Positions 1 through 11,902 of a stretch of DNA of 64,000 bases are shown piece by piece. The position numbers and the translations under genes are program-made. The notes under the pieces are model-generated. The model had not been told where the DNA came from and searched no databases. It saw only the letters and a program-made list of their open reading frames with translations. Position 1 is the first letter of the stretch. Each line of letters begins with the position of its first letter. The DNA is from Takakia lepidozioides (Eukaryota; Streptophyta; Takakiopsida; Takakiales; Takakiaceae): assembly GCA_030704615.1 (NCBI GenBank), contig CM060732.1, positions 23,870,001-23,934,000 on the forward strand, written 5' to 3'.

Positions 1-117
1 CCATGGACATTTATAAAGATGTTCTTTCTTTCTTTCATTTTTTTTTCCTCTCCAGTACATGCATTATCAGCTACAATACAGAGAGGCTTCCAAACACATG
101 CAGGAGAAACAGCACAC

Positions 118-1971
118 CTCATGAGCAGTAGCATGCATGGAATGGGAATCATGGCCCGTGCTAGCAGGGTCTATAGCAATCTGAGGATAGCCAGCCTTGC
201 TTTGCACATGACTACGATAAGGTACAGAGTCTGTCGCTTCCTCCTCATCTGCCGTGTCATCATCATCAGACAATTCTGTCCCTGAGGAGAACTGTCTGCC
301 TTGAAATGCCTGCATCTCACATAAGTCACCCCTCTCTGTCATATCCTCTCGCCCAGTTTCCGAGAAGTATCTCCCACTTCCAGTGTAGGCCGCTTGCAAA
401 TCGAAACTATCCCTTCTACCAAAACTGTCCTTGCGACCAAAGCTGTCTCTGCGACCAAACTCATCTCTTCGACCAGAACTATCTCTGCGCCCAAAGCTCT
501 CCTTGCGAAAACTTTCCCGTCTTCCAAAGCTCTCCCGCCTGGAGATGGGCAGATGTCGGTCATAATAGTCCTCCACTTCAATTGGCTCTGCTTTCAGGGA
601 GTTCCCTTTACCCAATTGTGCCTCTTTCATGTCATTATCTCGCTCATGTAACTGGCTAACAGTCTCAGAAGGGTAATCTGGGGCACTGTGAGGAGGAGGG
701 CTTCCTGAAGGAGATGAATCGGGAGAGTAAAGGCCAGACTCCTGCTCCTCGCCAGAATCGTAGTCATCTTGGGTGGGATTGCCTGCAGAGATGGATCCCA
801 CACTCTCTTCCAAGTCGTCGCTAATGTTTGTGGTGTGGTCAGATGAAAAGGGAGGCCTCAACAAGCCTGAGTGAATGTGTACATGTGGCAGTTGTGAAGG
901 GGGCAACCCCCACCCTTTGCCTGGCATCCGTACAGCTGAGAAGGCATGGTCTCGCGTAATGTCAGGGCTGCCTTTCCCTGATGTTGGCGCACTTGCGGTT
1001 CTTGCTTGTTCCTGCCCCTCCAGCACCTACCATTAGTTCTCGCCAACAAAGCCAGATGTAGGTCAAGGGCTACACTGGCTACAACAAGCTGCCTCCATCC
1101 CTCCCTCAGATACTTCTTGCTCTTCAATCTCATGGACGATCCATCTTGAGTTTACAATCATCACAAGAATGTCTATAGTTTGCAATGAGCAAACATTAAT
1201 CTGTCTTTCTCTCTGAATGAAGAGTTCACTCTTCAGACATCCCTTGAGCTTCCGTTCCTTTTGTGGCCCTTCTCTCTTCTGGTTTTGTTCATCTTTTCCC
1301 ATAAGCTCTTTCAGCTTCTCACAGCCATTGTAAAGTACCATTTCATTTCTCTTTGCCTACCTCGTTTCCAATATGCAATGCCAGCTAATTTGTCCAAACC
1401 ACATGTGCCCCAGTAGTAGGGCTTTCAAACTCGCTGGACGTAATGTTATCTTTCACTGCCAAGAATCTTCGGAGCGAAGAATAACTTCCAAAGCTGTTCT
1501 TCACTCGCAATAACTGTTGATACAAGGAGAAGGACAGTATCTGCATTCCCGGTCTTGTGTTCCATCTCTTTTACGTGTCCCTCTTCAAATGCAACATTGC
1601 TAATTGTCCTTGACTGCAATGTCCAGAACGAGACTAATCCTAAGCTTGTGCCCTTCATATATTACAAATGTCACCGTCCCATACACACTAGGATTATAAC
1701 CACCTTTCGACAGAGTAGAGGCTCTGTCTCTCTCTCTTTCTCCCTCGCTCCCTCTAAGCTCGGCATTTTGCAATGCCACTCCGATTGGACAGGCAATGCC
1801 GAAATGCCTTCCGTTTACTTCTCTTCAAGGCCTCTGTGGCTGTATCTCTCTCACGTCCGAGAGTCCTATGCATTGTGAAGCAGCATTGCAAGAAGAGTCA
1901 GCGACAAAGTAAGAAAAAAACACCTTGCGAACCCACTGAAGAGCGTTGTTGTCCAGTCCGTCCGTAAACAT
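118..1971 (-). CDS. Uncharacterised disordered protein with RRxSF hexapeptide repeats
   Basis: I do not recognise this gene. Two exons are proposed on the minus strand. A short first exon (1971-1924) starts at ATG and encodes a peptide ending in ALQWVRK before a GTGTTT donor. A long exon (1026-118) follows an AG acceptor and ends at an AG|GTGTGC donor; both junctions are phase 0, and the joined protein continues into VLEGQEQ. The long exon is acidic and Ser/Pro-rich, with SPDSSPSGSPPP in the middle. Bases about 398-542 encode about eight 6-residue units of the type RRESFG/RRDSFG. An acidic SDDDDTADEEE run comes later. RRxS is the consensus for basophilic kinases such as PKA or plant CDPK/AKIN, so multisite phosphorylation is an inference. 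No folded domain is visible. The 3' exon or exons lie left of the window or were not found; without splicing, the frame stops at 67. Confidence 0.5.
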
Positions 1972-2099
1972 CGCTGCTCCTCACTTCGTCTTCACATCCC
2001 CTGCAAATAACTCCACCCGTCTACTTCCCAAAGAACTCCCCCTCCTGCCAAGCGGCAATCGTACAATGCGTACGGATCTACACCTAACAAGCTCCTCTC

Positions 2100-2720
2100 C
2101 ACCCTTGCACTTTCACTTCCTGCATGCTGCCCCCGCCACCCTCGCTACCTGACGCGCCCCGACCAAGTCCTTCAAGCCTACAGCAAACTCCTCTCTCTCT
2201 CTCTCTCTCCCTCTCTCTTCCCCCGAATCTGCTCTCTCTTAGCCTATCCAAGTCCAACTCCGTTGGCTGCGTCCAAACCTCGGCCCCGCCCGCTATCAAC
2301 AGGACAATGAAGCACAGATTAAAGTCCACACTGTCTCTCTCTTCTCCTATCACTCTCTTCTCGGTCTGCTCCGTCGAAGCCCCGTCGAAGCCGGATCGAA
2401 GTGCTCGTCTGCCATGCACCAGGATCGTGGTCGTCTCTCCAGCGCAGGCGTGCTCGGAGAGAGCGCTGATTTCCCGCTCGCAGGGCAGCCAAGGCTGGAG
2501 GGAGGGAAGGTGGTCGGATGGCGCCGTCAGACGCGCAACGGCGCCAGAGCGGCGAGGCAGGACCGTTGGCCGCGGCAACGGACACTGCGCGGCCCCCTAT
2601 ACCCGCGGCCAACGGTCACCTCCGCTGGCCTCTGCCGCGCTGCCGCGTCGCTGCCCGTGCCGCGCTGCCGTCCCTCCTTCCCCTATTTTTGGGCGCTACC
2701 CGTAGCCCAAAGTCTTCTTT
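2100..2720. promoter_or_regulatory. GC-rich, CT/GA-repeat region upstream of the minus-strand gene
   Basis: This stretch is much richer in G+C than its flanks and carries a (CT)n run near 2190-2220, which reads (GA)n on the minus strand. It lies directly upstream of the proposed first exon at 1971-1924. GA-rich leaders and CpG-rich promoters are common at plant genes, so it is most likely the promoter and 5' UTR. Long open frames exist on both strands, but they consist of low-complexity arginine, glutamate, serine and proline runs with no family resemblance and are not called. Confidence 0.35.
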
Positions 2721-3877
2721 GCAATGAATGTAGACAAGTGTCAACGGACGTTTCCGTCACTGATGACTCACGGTTCCGGTAACTTGACGGGGCGCTTTCC
2801 AACCACCACTTTCTATTGGATGAATTATCTTTCCACATTCATTCCGAACTTTCTTAGAGTCAAACCAGACATTCACGTTGGGTAAATGCGCTTCGCCAAC
2901 CCTCGGGACATGAGATGCGGCAGGAGCAGGAAACATGGGACATGAGATGCGGGACGTGAGGTTGAAAATAACAGCCTCCGAGAGACCGACTTTCATCCAT
3001 AACTCGCTGAAAAACTCAGAAAAGCAGGCATTTATGACACACTATAATTTTCATTCTCATCCATGATCGCATTTCCAGGCGGTATTTTTCTTGAGACCAA
3101 CTAGTCTAAAATCTCAGATTCGGCTACTTCTGTATGCAGGATTTTGTCATCCGGGGAGGGCAAGACCTCAAGAACGTTGACTCTGATGAATTCAGTCTTT
3201 ACAACTTCCTACTGGGTTGGTGCTTAAGTTTTGCTTTAAGGCGTTTTGACGGTGATGAGCACACTTTTTGTATGATAAGATCACTACTTGGCCATTTTTT
3301 ATTTTTATTTTTTAAAGAAAGGAATTGGAGCCCTGTTAATCAAATTAAGGAACGAGGAACAGATAACCTCGTGGGGGCCATAAGGCAATACAATCCGGGG
3401 GAGGAACCTCCCAGAGCACCACTACGGGGAGCAAAACAACCAGTAATGGTTAACTGAGGTAGCACTTCATGCTTAGATTTATGCCTAGGCGGTGGTGTTC
3501 GTGGTCTGGTTTTAGCGATCAGGCTGAAGGCAAACCTGTAGAGCAAAGCAAGGGTGACAGAGTCGATCCGAAACCAAAGAGCACAACAAAAAAAATAGGA
3601 GCCTAACGTTTTGATCTAAGGGCCTCAAAGTTCAAATGAGCTTTAATTTTGGAGTTCATGTTCTTTCTGTGCTTCCAGTTGATAATGGCCACTTATTAAG
3701 ACATTCCACTTATTGATTTGATGACGTAAGTGAGAAGGTTTGATAGAGATAAAGACCAAGTCATTGGTATTTGCAAACAGCCACAATATATATCAGGGAG
3801 TTGTTTGATACTGATATCCAAGTCCCCTCGCACAAGCCATCTGAGCAGTATGATGAAAATGATGAATAGGTATAGAC
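2721..3877. other. Non-genic stretch
   Basis: No gene is recognised here. A short direct repeat (GGGACATGAGATGCGG-type, near 2905 and 2937) is the only structure seen. The sequence becomes AT-rich from about 3000. Confidence 0.4.
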
Positions 3878-4123
3878 CAGTGTTGAGCAGATATGGAGTC
3901 ATCAAAATAGCTTCCCTGATATAAATGTGTCCAGACCCGGAAGCGACATTTTTTAAGATCCGGGTTATAAGATGCATAACCGGCGGATATGCAAATAGAT
4001 GCATATCCGGATCTGCTGGTTGTCATGTTGGTAATACCCGAAACCGGCAGATATCCAAAGTCAAAAGTATTTAATATCCGGTACCGGCGGATATTAAGAA
4101 AAATTAATATATGCCCAACATTG
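3878..4123. mobile_element. Degenerate hAT-like MITE (246 bp)
   Basis: The left end begins CAGTGTTGAGCA and the right end, reverse-complemented, begins CAATGTTGGGCA, so the ends form an imperfect terminal inverted repeat. Flanking octamers are GTATAGAC and GTATGCAC (6 of 8 identical), as expected for an old 8-bp hAT target duplication. The interior is palindromic and repeats the motif ACCGGCGGATAT. No coding sequence is present. The end motif CAGTGTTGG is shared with the better preserved element at 25438-26086. Confidence 0.55.
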
Positions 4124-5784
4124 GTATGCACTCAATGTGTCCCATTGCGTGGTACACCTATATACAGTTTACGTTATGTGTCTCCAAATAATGTCTGGAA
4201 TATGAGGTGGTGCTTTCAATATACACATATTTAATTCCATTAAGTCAAACGTCATCTTTTGGCAATCTGAGATTCATGTTTCTTTTTTTTGTTGTGACAT
4301 TCATCTATCTAAAAAAATCTACTCTTGCCAAAGCAAGCATACCATATACTGTCACTTATTCCAAAAAGACTACTCAGTTCTGATGCTAGGTTCACACCTT
4401 TATGATATCCAACACACGTGTGGTTTCAACCCATAGCCACTAATAAAATGGTATTACGCTCTAACCAGTAGTGGGCTATCTATTGGATGTTTTCATCTAT
4501 CTATACATCAATCATTGTTGTTTATCCATTTTCATGTATCTATTACGGAATCCTTACGAAGTTATATTTCCATGCTTACATATATGAGTACCAATAATTG
4601 CTCAACAAGTTAATGAAATGCTAGTAACTATTTATACGTCAATCTCTGAGGTCATGTAAGACCTTAATAAAATGGGCTTTATATGAGATATATTTCTTTA
4701 GTTGAAATATTAGTGATATTATGCTTTCTTTAAAAGTTAAATTCCATCAGAAGCAGAGGAAATCTTGATCTTATTTTGGCACACCGTGTTCCTATTGTGG
4801 TACACCTTGAACTTGGCATTGTAACCATTTTTGAAGATAAGGATACCATTGGAAAGCCTTTGCTAATTGCAAGTTTGGTACCTTGGGTTGTAACATTGTA
4901 ACCAATCTAGAAAATAAAGATATCACTAGAATTTAGATCTTTAGCTCTTTACTATACAACTTGTATAAGTGCTTTAATAATAATTTATATTTTGTTAATA
5001 GTTAAAACGACTAGTCAGTTACAAGCTCGAATACTCAAAGAAAAACAAGTGGGACAAATGATTTAGAAAGAGGGAAGGTAGTTGGATCGTAGGCGCAAAA
5101 GTATGGTCTTATAGCTTATTCTATGGGCAGACATGATGCATCTATAATTGGGCGGAGAAAAGAAAATCAGAATAATTCATAATATCAAGTTCTTTTATTT
5201 TGGCATAACTCTGGAGTCTTTTTGCCGCCTTGAATGTCCAACAGGTCATGGACTCTGTTCGATGAATGTTACGAATCATCTCCATTCATGACGGTGGATA
5301 TCATCATCCATCACCGTCCATGGTGATCACACGCAAAGACCATGTCTCGATGTGACTGTCCCAAATCTATATTATACCCCTCACATCAAGGTACACCCTC
5401 TAGTGGGGGACTTTTGTTACCTTATGCATAATGAGTTGTAGTTGCAACCTACAATATCCAATTAAAAAAATCTCCTGATGAAATTAAATATGACGTAGAA
5501 TAATACCACGTGGCTACCTTGGGATGGTGTCACATGTTTGTGGAAAGATCATACGCGCAGTGCCGCGTGGCATAGCTAGTGATTTAAGGCCTTGATAGCT
5601 GTTGGGCCTTACTCAAGAAACTTCCTACATGACTTGAAATCATACCTTAAAAGAAATTGCAGTTCTATGTTTTTAATGATTGTTAATGTTCATATGTGCA
5701 GAGCCACATAAGGCAAAGAAAAATGAATTGCGAACGTACCTCTAATGAGAGGTACACTGCCGGCTACTTCGAAGGATCTGAAGC
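4124..5784. other. AT-rich non-genic stretch
   Basis: No open frame or repeat that I can interpret is seen. Composition is strongly AT-rich with many stop codons on all frames. Confidence 0.4.
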
Positions 5785-6066
5785 AACAAACTCGTTGAAG
5801 AGGGCCTGAAAAGAAAAACACGTCACATGTTCAATGTCAAACAAACAACAACAACAACAAGGAAGCTGCAGATTCATTGACGAGGGTTTGAAAACCCCGC
5901 TGGCTTCTGAAAAAAACACGTCACATGTTCAATGTCAAACAAACAACAACAACAACAACAACAACAAGGAAGCTGCAGACTCGTTGACGAGGGTCTGAAA
6001 ACCCCGTTGGCTTCTGAGAAAAATACGCTACATGTTCAATGTCAAACAAACAACAACAACAACAAG
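5785..6066 (+). repeat. Minisatellite with embedded (CAA)n, 98-107 bp period
   Basis: The anchor CATGTTCAATGTCAAAC occurs at 5826, 5924 and 6031, giving periods of 98 and 107 bp; the 9-bp difference is three extra CAA triplets. Each unit continues with a GAAGCTGCAGA..TTGACGAGGG..TGAAAACCCCG segment and TGGCTTCTGA. A partial unit precedes the first anchor. The poly-Gln open frame over this array is a by-product of the CAA run. Confidence 0.8.
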
Positions 6067-6203
6067 GATCTAAGGGAAAAACGCAAAAATATGCGTGGAG
6101 AGGTATTGAGAAGTGTTAGGCATGAGGGTTTAAGTACACAGCTCTGTTCGCTTCCTCCGCTTCCCTCTGTTGATAGAGGTTAGTACCATACATGCATCTT
6201 TTT

Positions 6204-6650
6204 AAAGTCCTGTCTAGAAGGAGGGATGGTTGGACGACTACTTAGCATATATAAGAGTTATAAGGACGACGGCCGCCGGTATGCTTTATGAAGATATAGC
6301 AAAAGCACCCAGAAGGAAAGGCTCACCATATAAGTTGAAAATTCGAGGAAAAAAATCTATGGGATCTCATGGAGAAGAGAAGACAAACGAATAATGAAAG
6401 TTCATATTCAACTTGAGAAAGTCACGTCCATGATGATTACCAAGGGCAATAGAACCCTTAATAGATAGTCTTCAAACCCTTAATGTTGTGGCAACTGGCT
6501 TATACTCAGGAAAGATATAACAAAGCCCAGATCAGTCTGTGGGGCCACATCCTCTCGACCTTCTAGTCTTCGTCTAGAGTATATTCATCTATGTAACGGA
6601 TAAAACAACACAAACTAGTATTTTCTAGAAGCCTCTCCCTTACTCTTCTT
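6204..6650 (-). repeat. Dispersed ~447-bp repeat, copy 1
   Basis: This segment is the reverse complement of 26631-27074 with scattered substitutions. It runs from AAAGTCCTGTCTAGAAGG to GCCTCTCCCTTACTCTTCT, and similarity stops abruptly at both ends. No terminal inverted repeat or coding potential is evident, so the element class is unknown. A (CAA)n run lies just outside both copies on the same side. Confidence 0.75.
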
Positions 6651-8520
6651 CACGTGTATCATTCTTCAGTTGGCACGTGCTATCATTTGTTTGGAGTCAA
6701 ATTAACTATTTAAAGTCATTGTCAATTAACTTGTACATGTCGTTGTATATATAACTTATAATCATATGTGCAATTGATCCACTACATATGATAAAAGCTG
6801 TCCCATCTTTAGACAAGTTAATTATTACATTGGATGATAGGCACCCAATAACTTAAACCACTAGTTGGTACTACTTAGTCCAAGTCATCATGACGTTTTC
6901 CACTCGAAACTCATGGCATTGTAGCTTGTTGATGATTTGTAGCATTCTACACATCCTTAAAAGATGATACTTGATATGGATTCTCATTCATTTGAGATGC
7001 ACCTCATATTGGATAGAATTGTTGATTGGAAAGTATTATACATGGATATGGTCTTCATGGTATGGTAGGGAGGTTTTCTACATCCATTAACAACATATAG
7101 GCACTACATTTATGCTCATAGGGCTTGGCGACCGATAAGACCAATATTGGGGAGTGTAAAAGGGCTTGTCTTTAGGTCTACAAAGATTTTCAGAATGTTA
7201 AAAATAGAAAACATTATACAAAGGTTAAACTAATGTCATGCTATAAATTAATGAGGAAAAAAAATAGCGTCTTCTACCGAATTGTGCTTGACAAAACTAT
7301 GGAGTACATAAAAGAACTTGACATTATGTCTCCATAATAATAATGGAAACCCGATATGCAAAAAGCCTCAAGTCATTATACTACCCATAGATTTTATTTT
7401 TCTATTTAGATATTAAACTAAGTATGTTTTTACCAAAAAATATTGGAGGTTGGGAATGTTGATTGTCAAGGGAGAAATCAGCGAAAGAGAATAATGAACA
7501 TCGATCATCAAGCAAGCAATCAGCCCATGATGCAGAAGGAGATCGTGACGAGTAATCATGGAGTATAGAGAAACATTCAATTATTATTGTGTACATTATA
7601 TAATGAGTGGAAAGTCCATAGTCCATACAACCAAAAGAGAGGTCGGTGGGTGTTTTTCCTTGCAAGCAAAGGAGAAAACATCAACAATATGACAAAATAA
7701 AGTCTTTTGCCACATAGTGCAAGTATAGAAATCGAAGTTGAAGTCTCCAGATCATTATCGACACTAACAAAAGAGCATGTAGCAGACTACATTGAGAGCC
7801 TTCATAATGGTGGGTGCTATAATTCATTGTGTATACATATTTAACCATATTGCAATCGTGTTCTCGGTCGATCGTATTTCAATGTTTACTGGTGATAAGC
7901 CTGAAAATTTGTTTGAGTAGGGTACTTTTGAAAACTTATAAATCACATCACTATCCAAAGAAACACGAGGTCGAGATATGTTGGTCTCGATAAAACCAAC
8001 AATGTACAAAGCAAAATTCAACGTTGGATATAGATTGTCTTCAATGAGATCAGCAGGAGATAACATCGTGGTGGCCATTGATTCAAAGCGGTTGGTATTC
8101 TCATACGACATGCAAAAGTTATGGAAGACATTGCGAAGTATCACAACAACCCATTGTTTTATTTTATTTACAAAGATGTATTTACAAACATGCATATTGT
8201 TGGAAGGGAAGGCACATTTGAGAGATTTGTTGAACATTTGAAATGGGCTCATTTGATTAGGCACAAGGCCGTCTTGCATGGTCACAACAGACTACAACAT
8301 TAAATGTGTTTATGTTTAATTTCCTAAAAATAAAATAGAATAATGTCATTGAAAGCTTTTAAAAAAATGTTGTTATGAGATTTAGATGATTGCAAATGTA
8401 ACGTTTTAAAATGCATAGTTTGAAAGCCAATACAAAAAGTATGAATTTGTTGTGAGTGACAATAGGCAGGCAGTGGTTTCTTTTATATTAGTTTGTTTAA
8501 ATTTTATTTTTGCATAATTT
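6651..8520. other. AT-rich non-genic stretch
   Basis: Short open frames on both strands around 7400-8300 show no recognisable family. They may be an older part of the mobile-element remnant that follows at 8529, but I cannot show this. Confidence 0.35.
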
Positions 8521-8528
8521 CAACTGTA

Positions 8529-8800
8529 GGGACACATACACATGAGGACATTGATGCTTACTTTAGTTATCGTTTAAGAAAATTGAAGGAGAATAGCATA
8601 TATGTTCTTTCCGACTCATGAAAAATTTCATGGTATCTCAAGAACTAGTTCATTCCACAAATCATTCAGAAAATTCCAGATTTCAATGATTTTATCGACG
8701 ACTTTATTTTGAACGGAAAGGAGGCGTTGGTTGATGCTACAAAAATGCACGTCTTTTCGGATGAGGGATGATATGTAATGCAATACAAGAAATCTGCGAT
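8529..8800 (+). pseudogene. Decayed transposon-type ORF with THTHEDIDA motif
   Basis: One frame reads GTHTHEDIDAYFSYRL and then, after stop codons, resumes with PDFNDFIDDFILNGKEAL. The motif GHTHEDID is characteristic of a repetitive protein family found in many plant and invertebrate genomes (DUF7869-type, transposon-derived). Here the glycine-histidine start is GT-H and in-frame stops interrupt the rest, so it is a relic. The assignment rests on this single motif. Confidence 0.35.
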
Positions 8801-8949
8801 AGACTCAAAATAGCAATGTTAAGATGTGAAAAGCTCGAAAATAAAAATAAAAATATTTATTATAAAAATATTTATAAAAATGATAAAAATACACTTCCCA
8901 GTGATAAAAATATTTATTCTACTCCATCATAATGTGGTTCATGTTCACA

Positions 8950-10830
8950 AGTCTACTTTTAGTATTATTTATCTGAGCTTTATATAGGTCAATGTAAGGA
9001 TTTTTTTCCATATTCATTTTTCATTCATGGTTTTGCTTAGAGTGATTCGCTCTAAGTGGTTGGGACAAATTTTACTTCAATTATTTTATTGGTCCTAGTA
9101 AACTCTCTTCCACATGAAAGTTTTTCATAATTTTGCTGAATATCCTAGTAAACATATATCCTAAAACCTCATATTCATATTTGAATTTCGTTCATAATTA
9201 TTTTTTAAATTTTGGGGTACAAGAATATTATAGTGGTTAGGGAGTGGTTGGGATATTTACTGAAAGTTTTTATTGGTCATAAACACTCTTCCATATAGAT
9301 TGTTTCTTATTGATACAAGTAGACTTGCTTAATATCCGAAATCCTATATCCCAAAATTTCTTACCAATGTTTGAAGCTCAATGTTAAAAAAAAAAGAAAA
9401 AGAAAATCCCAAACTTTAGGATAGAATAGAGTATTTGGAATAGATATTGATTGAAAGATTTTATGGATCGTAAGCACTCTTCCATATTTTTTTGTCATTT
9501 ATGTTTTTACTTACTAAACCCCAAAAACCAATTTTCTCAAATGCTTAATGTTTGTCAATATTCATTCCCCCGCCCCCCACTAGTTTTCATGTTTTCTATA
9601 TTTGTTTTTCATTGAATATACTATATCTGCTTACTAGACTTACCCTAATCCACGTAAATCCTTGAATGTTTGAAGCTCAATTAATTTATTTTCCACCTTT
9701 GGGGTTTTATTATAGAGGGTTTGAGATATTTACTTGAAAGTTTTTATTCTACTACTAAAGACTCTTCCATATTTTTTGGAACTTGATAGTATATTCTGTT
9801 ACCCCCTTGCTTATACCCTAAGTACTCATTCAAATGTTTAATTCAGTTCATTGAAATCCATTTTTTCAGCGTTGGGATATTCGATTGAAAGCTTTTATAG
9901 GTTCTATACACACTTGCATATTTTTGGTCTTCGACATTTATACTTACTGTAAACCCTATACCCTAAAATCTCTTATCCATGTTTGAAACTCATTGAAAAA
10001 AATAGATTCCGGCTTTGGGGTACAATAGATTGGTTGGGATATTTGATTGAATGTTTTTATAGGTTCTATACATACTTGCATTTTTTTTTTCATTGACAGT
10101 TATGCTTATCATAAACCCTATACACTAGAAGCTCATATCTATTTTTGAAGCTCATTTAAAAAAACAAATTCCTGCTTTGGGATGCAATAGAGTGATTTGG
10201 ATGTTTGATTGATAGGTTCTATAGACATTTGAATATATATTTTTTGTCATTGACACTTTTTCTTATTCTAAATCCTATGTCCCAAAGACCTCATCCATAT
10301 TTGAAGCTCAATAAAAAAAACAAATTCTAGCAGTGGCCTAGGATACAATCATGGTTGGGATATTTAATTGAATGATTTTATAGGTCATAAACACTCTTTC
10401 ATAAATTTTATTTCTTGTGGATTTTATTTGTGCTTACCGTAACCAAAATCCTATTTCTAATGTTTGAAGCTCATTCTAACTTTGTTTTTTCGAGCTTTGC
10501 TGTAGAATAGACTATAGAGTGGTTGAGATACTTAATTGATTGTTTTATACTCTCCCAAATTTGTTTTTCATTGATACTTTTGCAGACCTAAACCAGGCTA
10601 GTATACTCTAAAATGTAATTCAAATGTTTGAAGGTCAATTAAATTTAGTTTTCAGCTTATTAGATGTAGGATATTATAGTGATTGGGAGCAATTTTACTT
10701 CAAACTTTATATAGGTTCTAAAGGCTCTTCCATTTTTTTTGTACTTGACAGTACTAAATTTGCTTACCCCAAATCCCATTTTATTATACAATGCAATCCA
10801 CTCAACATTGATGTCGTCGTTTAATAGATT
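8950..10830 (+). repeat. Satellite-like tandem array, ~160-185 bp degenerate units
   Basis: About eleven diverged units can be followed by the anchor GGTTGGGATATTTGATTGAA, with recognisable starts near 9058, 9243, 9428, 9718, 9869, 10031, 10190, 10351, 10516 and 10678. Each unit then carries an ACTCTTCCATATTTTTT block, a CATTGACA..TTGCTTA block, an AAACCCTATACCCTAAAA block and GTTTGAAGCTCA before an A-rich tract. Units in the right half are nearer 160 bp and those in the left half nearer 185 bp. The array is AT-rich and non-coding. Confidence 0.8.
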
Positions 10831-11575
10831 GATTCGTGCAACTTTATAAATTTAATTGATTTATAACTTCATAATAATAAAATTATTACTCAATTTAATT
10901 AAATAGAAAATTATATTAAGTTTTGTCCGGATTTAATCCAAAAGTCCGGATTTAGTTAGAATTGAGTTAAAGGTATCTAATGATCTATATCTGCATGTGC
11001 CCTTCTAGATTGGTGGTTCCCTCCTAGACATAAAGGTCATGGGTGTGTGACTTTTGGCCACCCTTCTACCCACTTAATCTTGGATAATAGCAAAAATGAA
11101 TGCTGGTTTCTGTTTTTACAGAAGGTCTACATAGAGAGAACTTTGATTTTGTGTTGTATCGTTAGTTTGTTGATGGGGGCCTTGTTTCAAGGTTGATGAT
11201 TGTAAAAGAAGCAGTCTGACTCTCACTAATTCTTTACTAGTCTTGACTAGCCCTATCTCTCTCTTACCCATACTGTACTCCATTTGGTTTTGGCAAGCTG
11301 ATCTTCTGCCATGTGGGTCCTTGGTATGGGTGTAGAACAACACCACTACTTCAGGTGCTCCTGTTTGGCTTGCACCGGTGTCCGCACTTGGGTATAAGGA
11401 TCCATTACCAGCTCCCATTGCTGCGGTTCAAGGTACCCTTGTTGGCATCAACAACCAAGAATTCCATTCCACAATCCAAAAGCTGCTATAGAGGATACAA
11501 ACAACAAGGGACTCTCTCAGCTTCTTCTTGGTACGTTGGCTTTAGAAGACTGGACCTTGGACCTTCCTACTGGCT
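10831..11575. other. Non-genic stretch
   Basis: Base composition shifts from AT-rich to mixed around 11000. Coding-like stretches in the + frame near 11340-11460 (ALGYKDPLPAPIAAVQGTL) are broken by a stop; they may belong with the ORF that follows, but no family is recognised. Confidence 0.3.
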
Positions 11576-11902
11576 TTGTCCCATGGAAATCAGGCTAAGA
11601 GGATTCTGAAATTACAGGAAGCCCATAGCAAATTGTCATTCATGCTCTTAAGTGATGATCTTGCTGTGGAGAAAGCTACGAGTTTGACACAGTCGATTGG
11701 GGATGCATTAAGGAAGGCTAACACTTCGGATTCAAGGCCGGTAATTCAGCAAGACACTTCAGCAGGTTTTGTCTTCAGATTCACAAAGCAACTCAAAGTT
11801 TTGTCGCTTTCAGCCATGCTCAATGTCCTTGCAGAGGAGCTGAATTCGCTCGCCAAGTTTTCTGAAGATGTTCAGGCGTCTCAAAGGGAAATGGACCGTT
11901 AG
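11576..11902 (+). CDS. Unrecognised coding-like ORF, possible exon or gene relic
   Basis: The frame encodes about 108 residues with an amphipathic helical look (KRILKLQEAHSKLSF, later FVFRFTKQLKVLSLSAML and LAEELNSLAKFSEDVQ). Residue use looks coding rather than random. No intron signals tie it confidently to neighbours, and the related upstream frame carries a stop, so it may be a relic. I cannot name a family. Confidence 0.3.
   Translation: MSHGNQAKRILKLQEAHSKLSFMLLSDDLAVEKATSLTQSIGDALRKANTSDSRPVIQQDTSAGFVFRFTKQLKVLSLSAMLNVLAEELNSLAKFSEDVQASQREMDR

Noticed and set aside
2084-2705. Long overlapping open frames (164-193 residues) on both strands
   Set aside because: They consist of CT/GA repeat translations and Arg/Pro-rich sequence in a GC-rich promoter-like region; long frames are expected by chance there.
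5932-6183. Poly-glutamine ORF
   Set aside because: It is the translation of a (CAA)n minisatellite and is not maintained between repeat units.
7402-8303. Copia-type RNase H or integrase coding remnants
   Set aside because: Several short frames were read on both strands but no DDE, RNase H or integrase motif could be found.
8950-10830. Interstitial telomere sequence
   Set aside because: The ACCCTAAA-like blocks are part of a 160-185-bp unit and are never in tandem TTTAGGG register.
8950-10830. CRISPR-like array
   Set aside because: Units are diverged and long with no constant short repeat and unique spacers; the DNA is eukaryotic nuclear.
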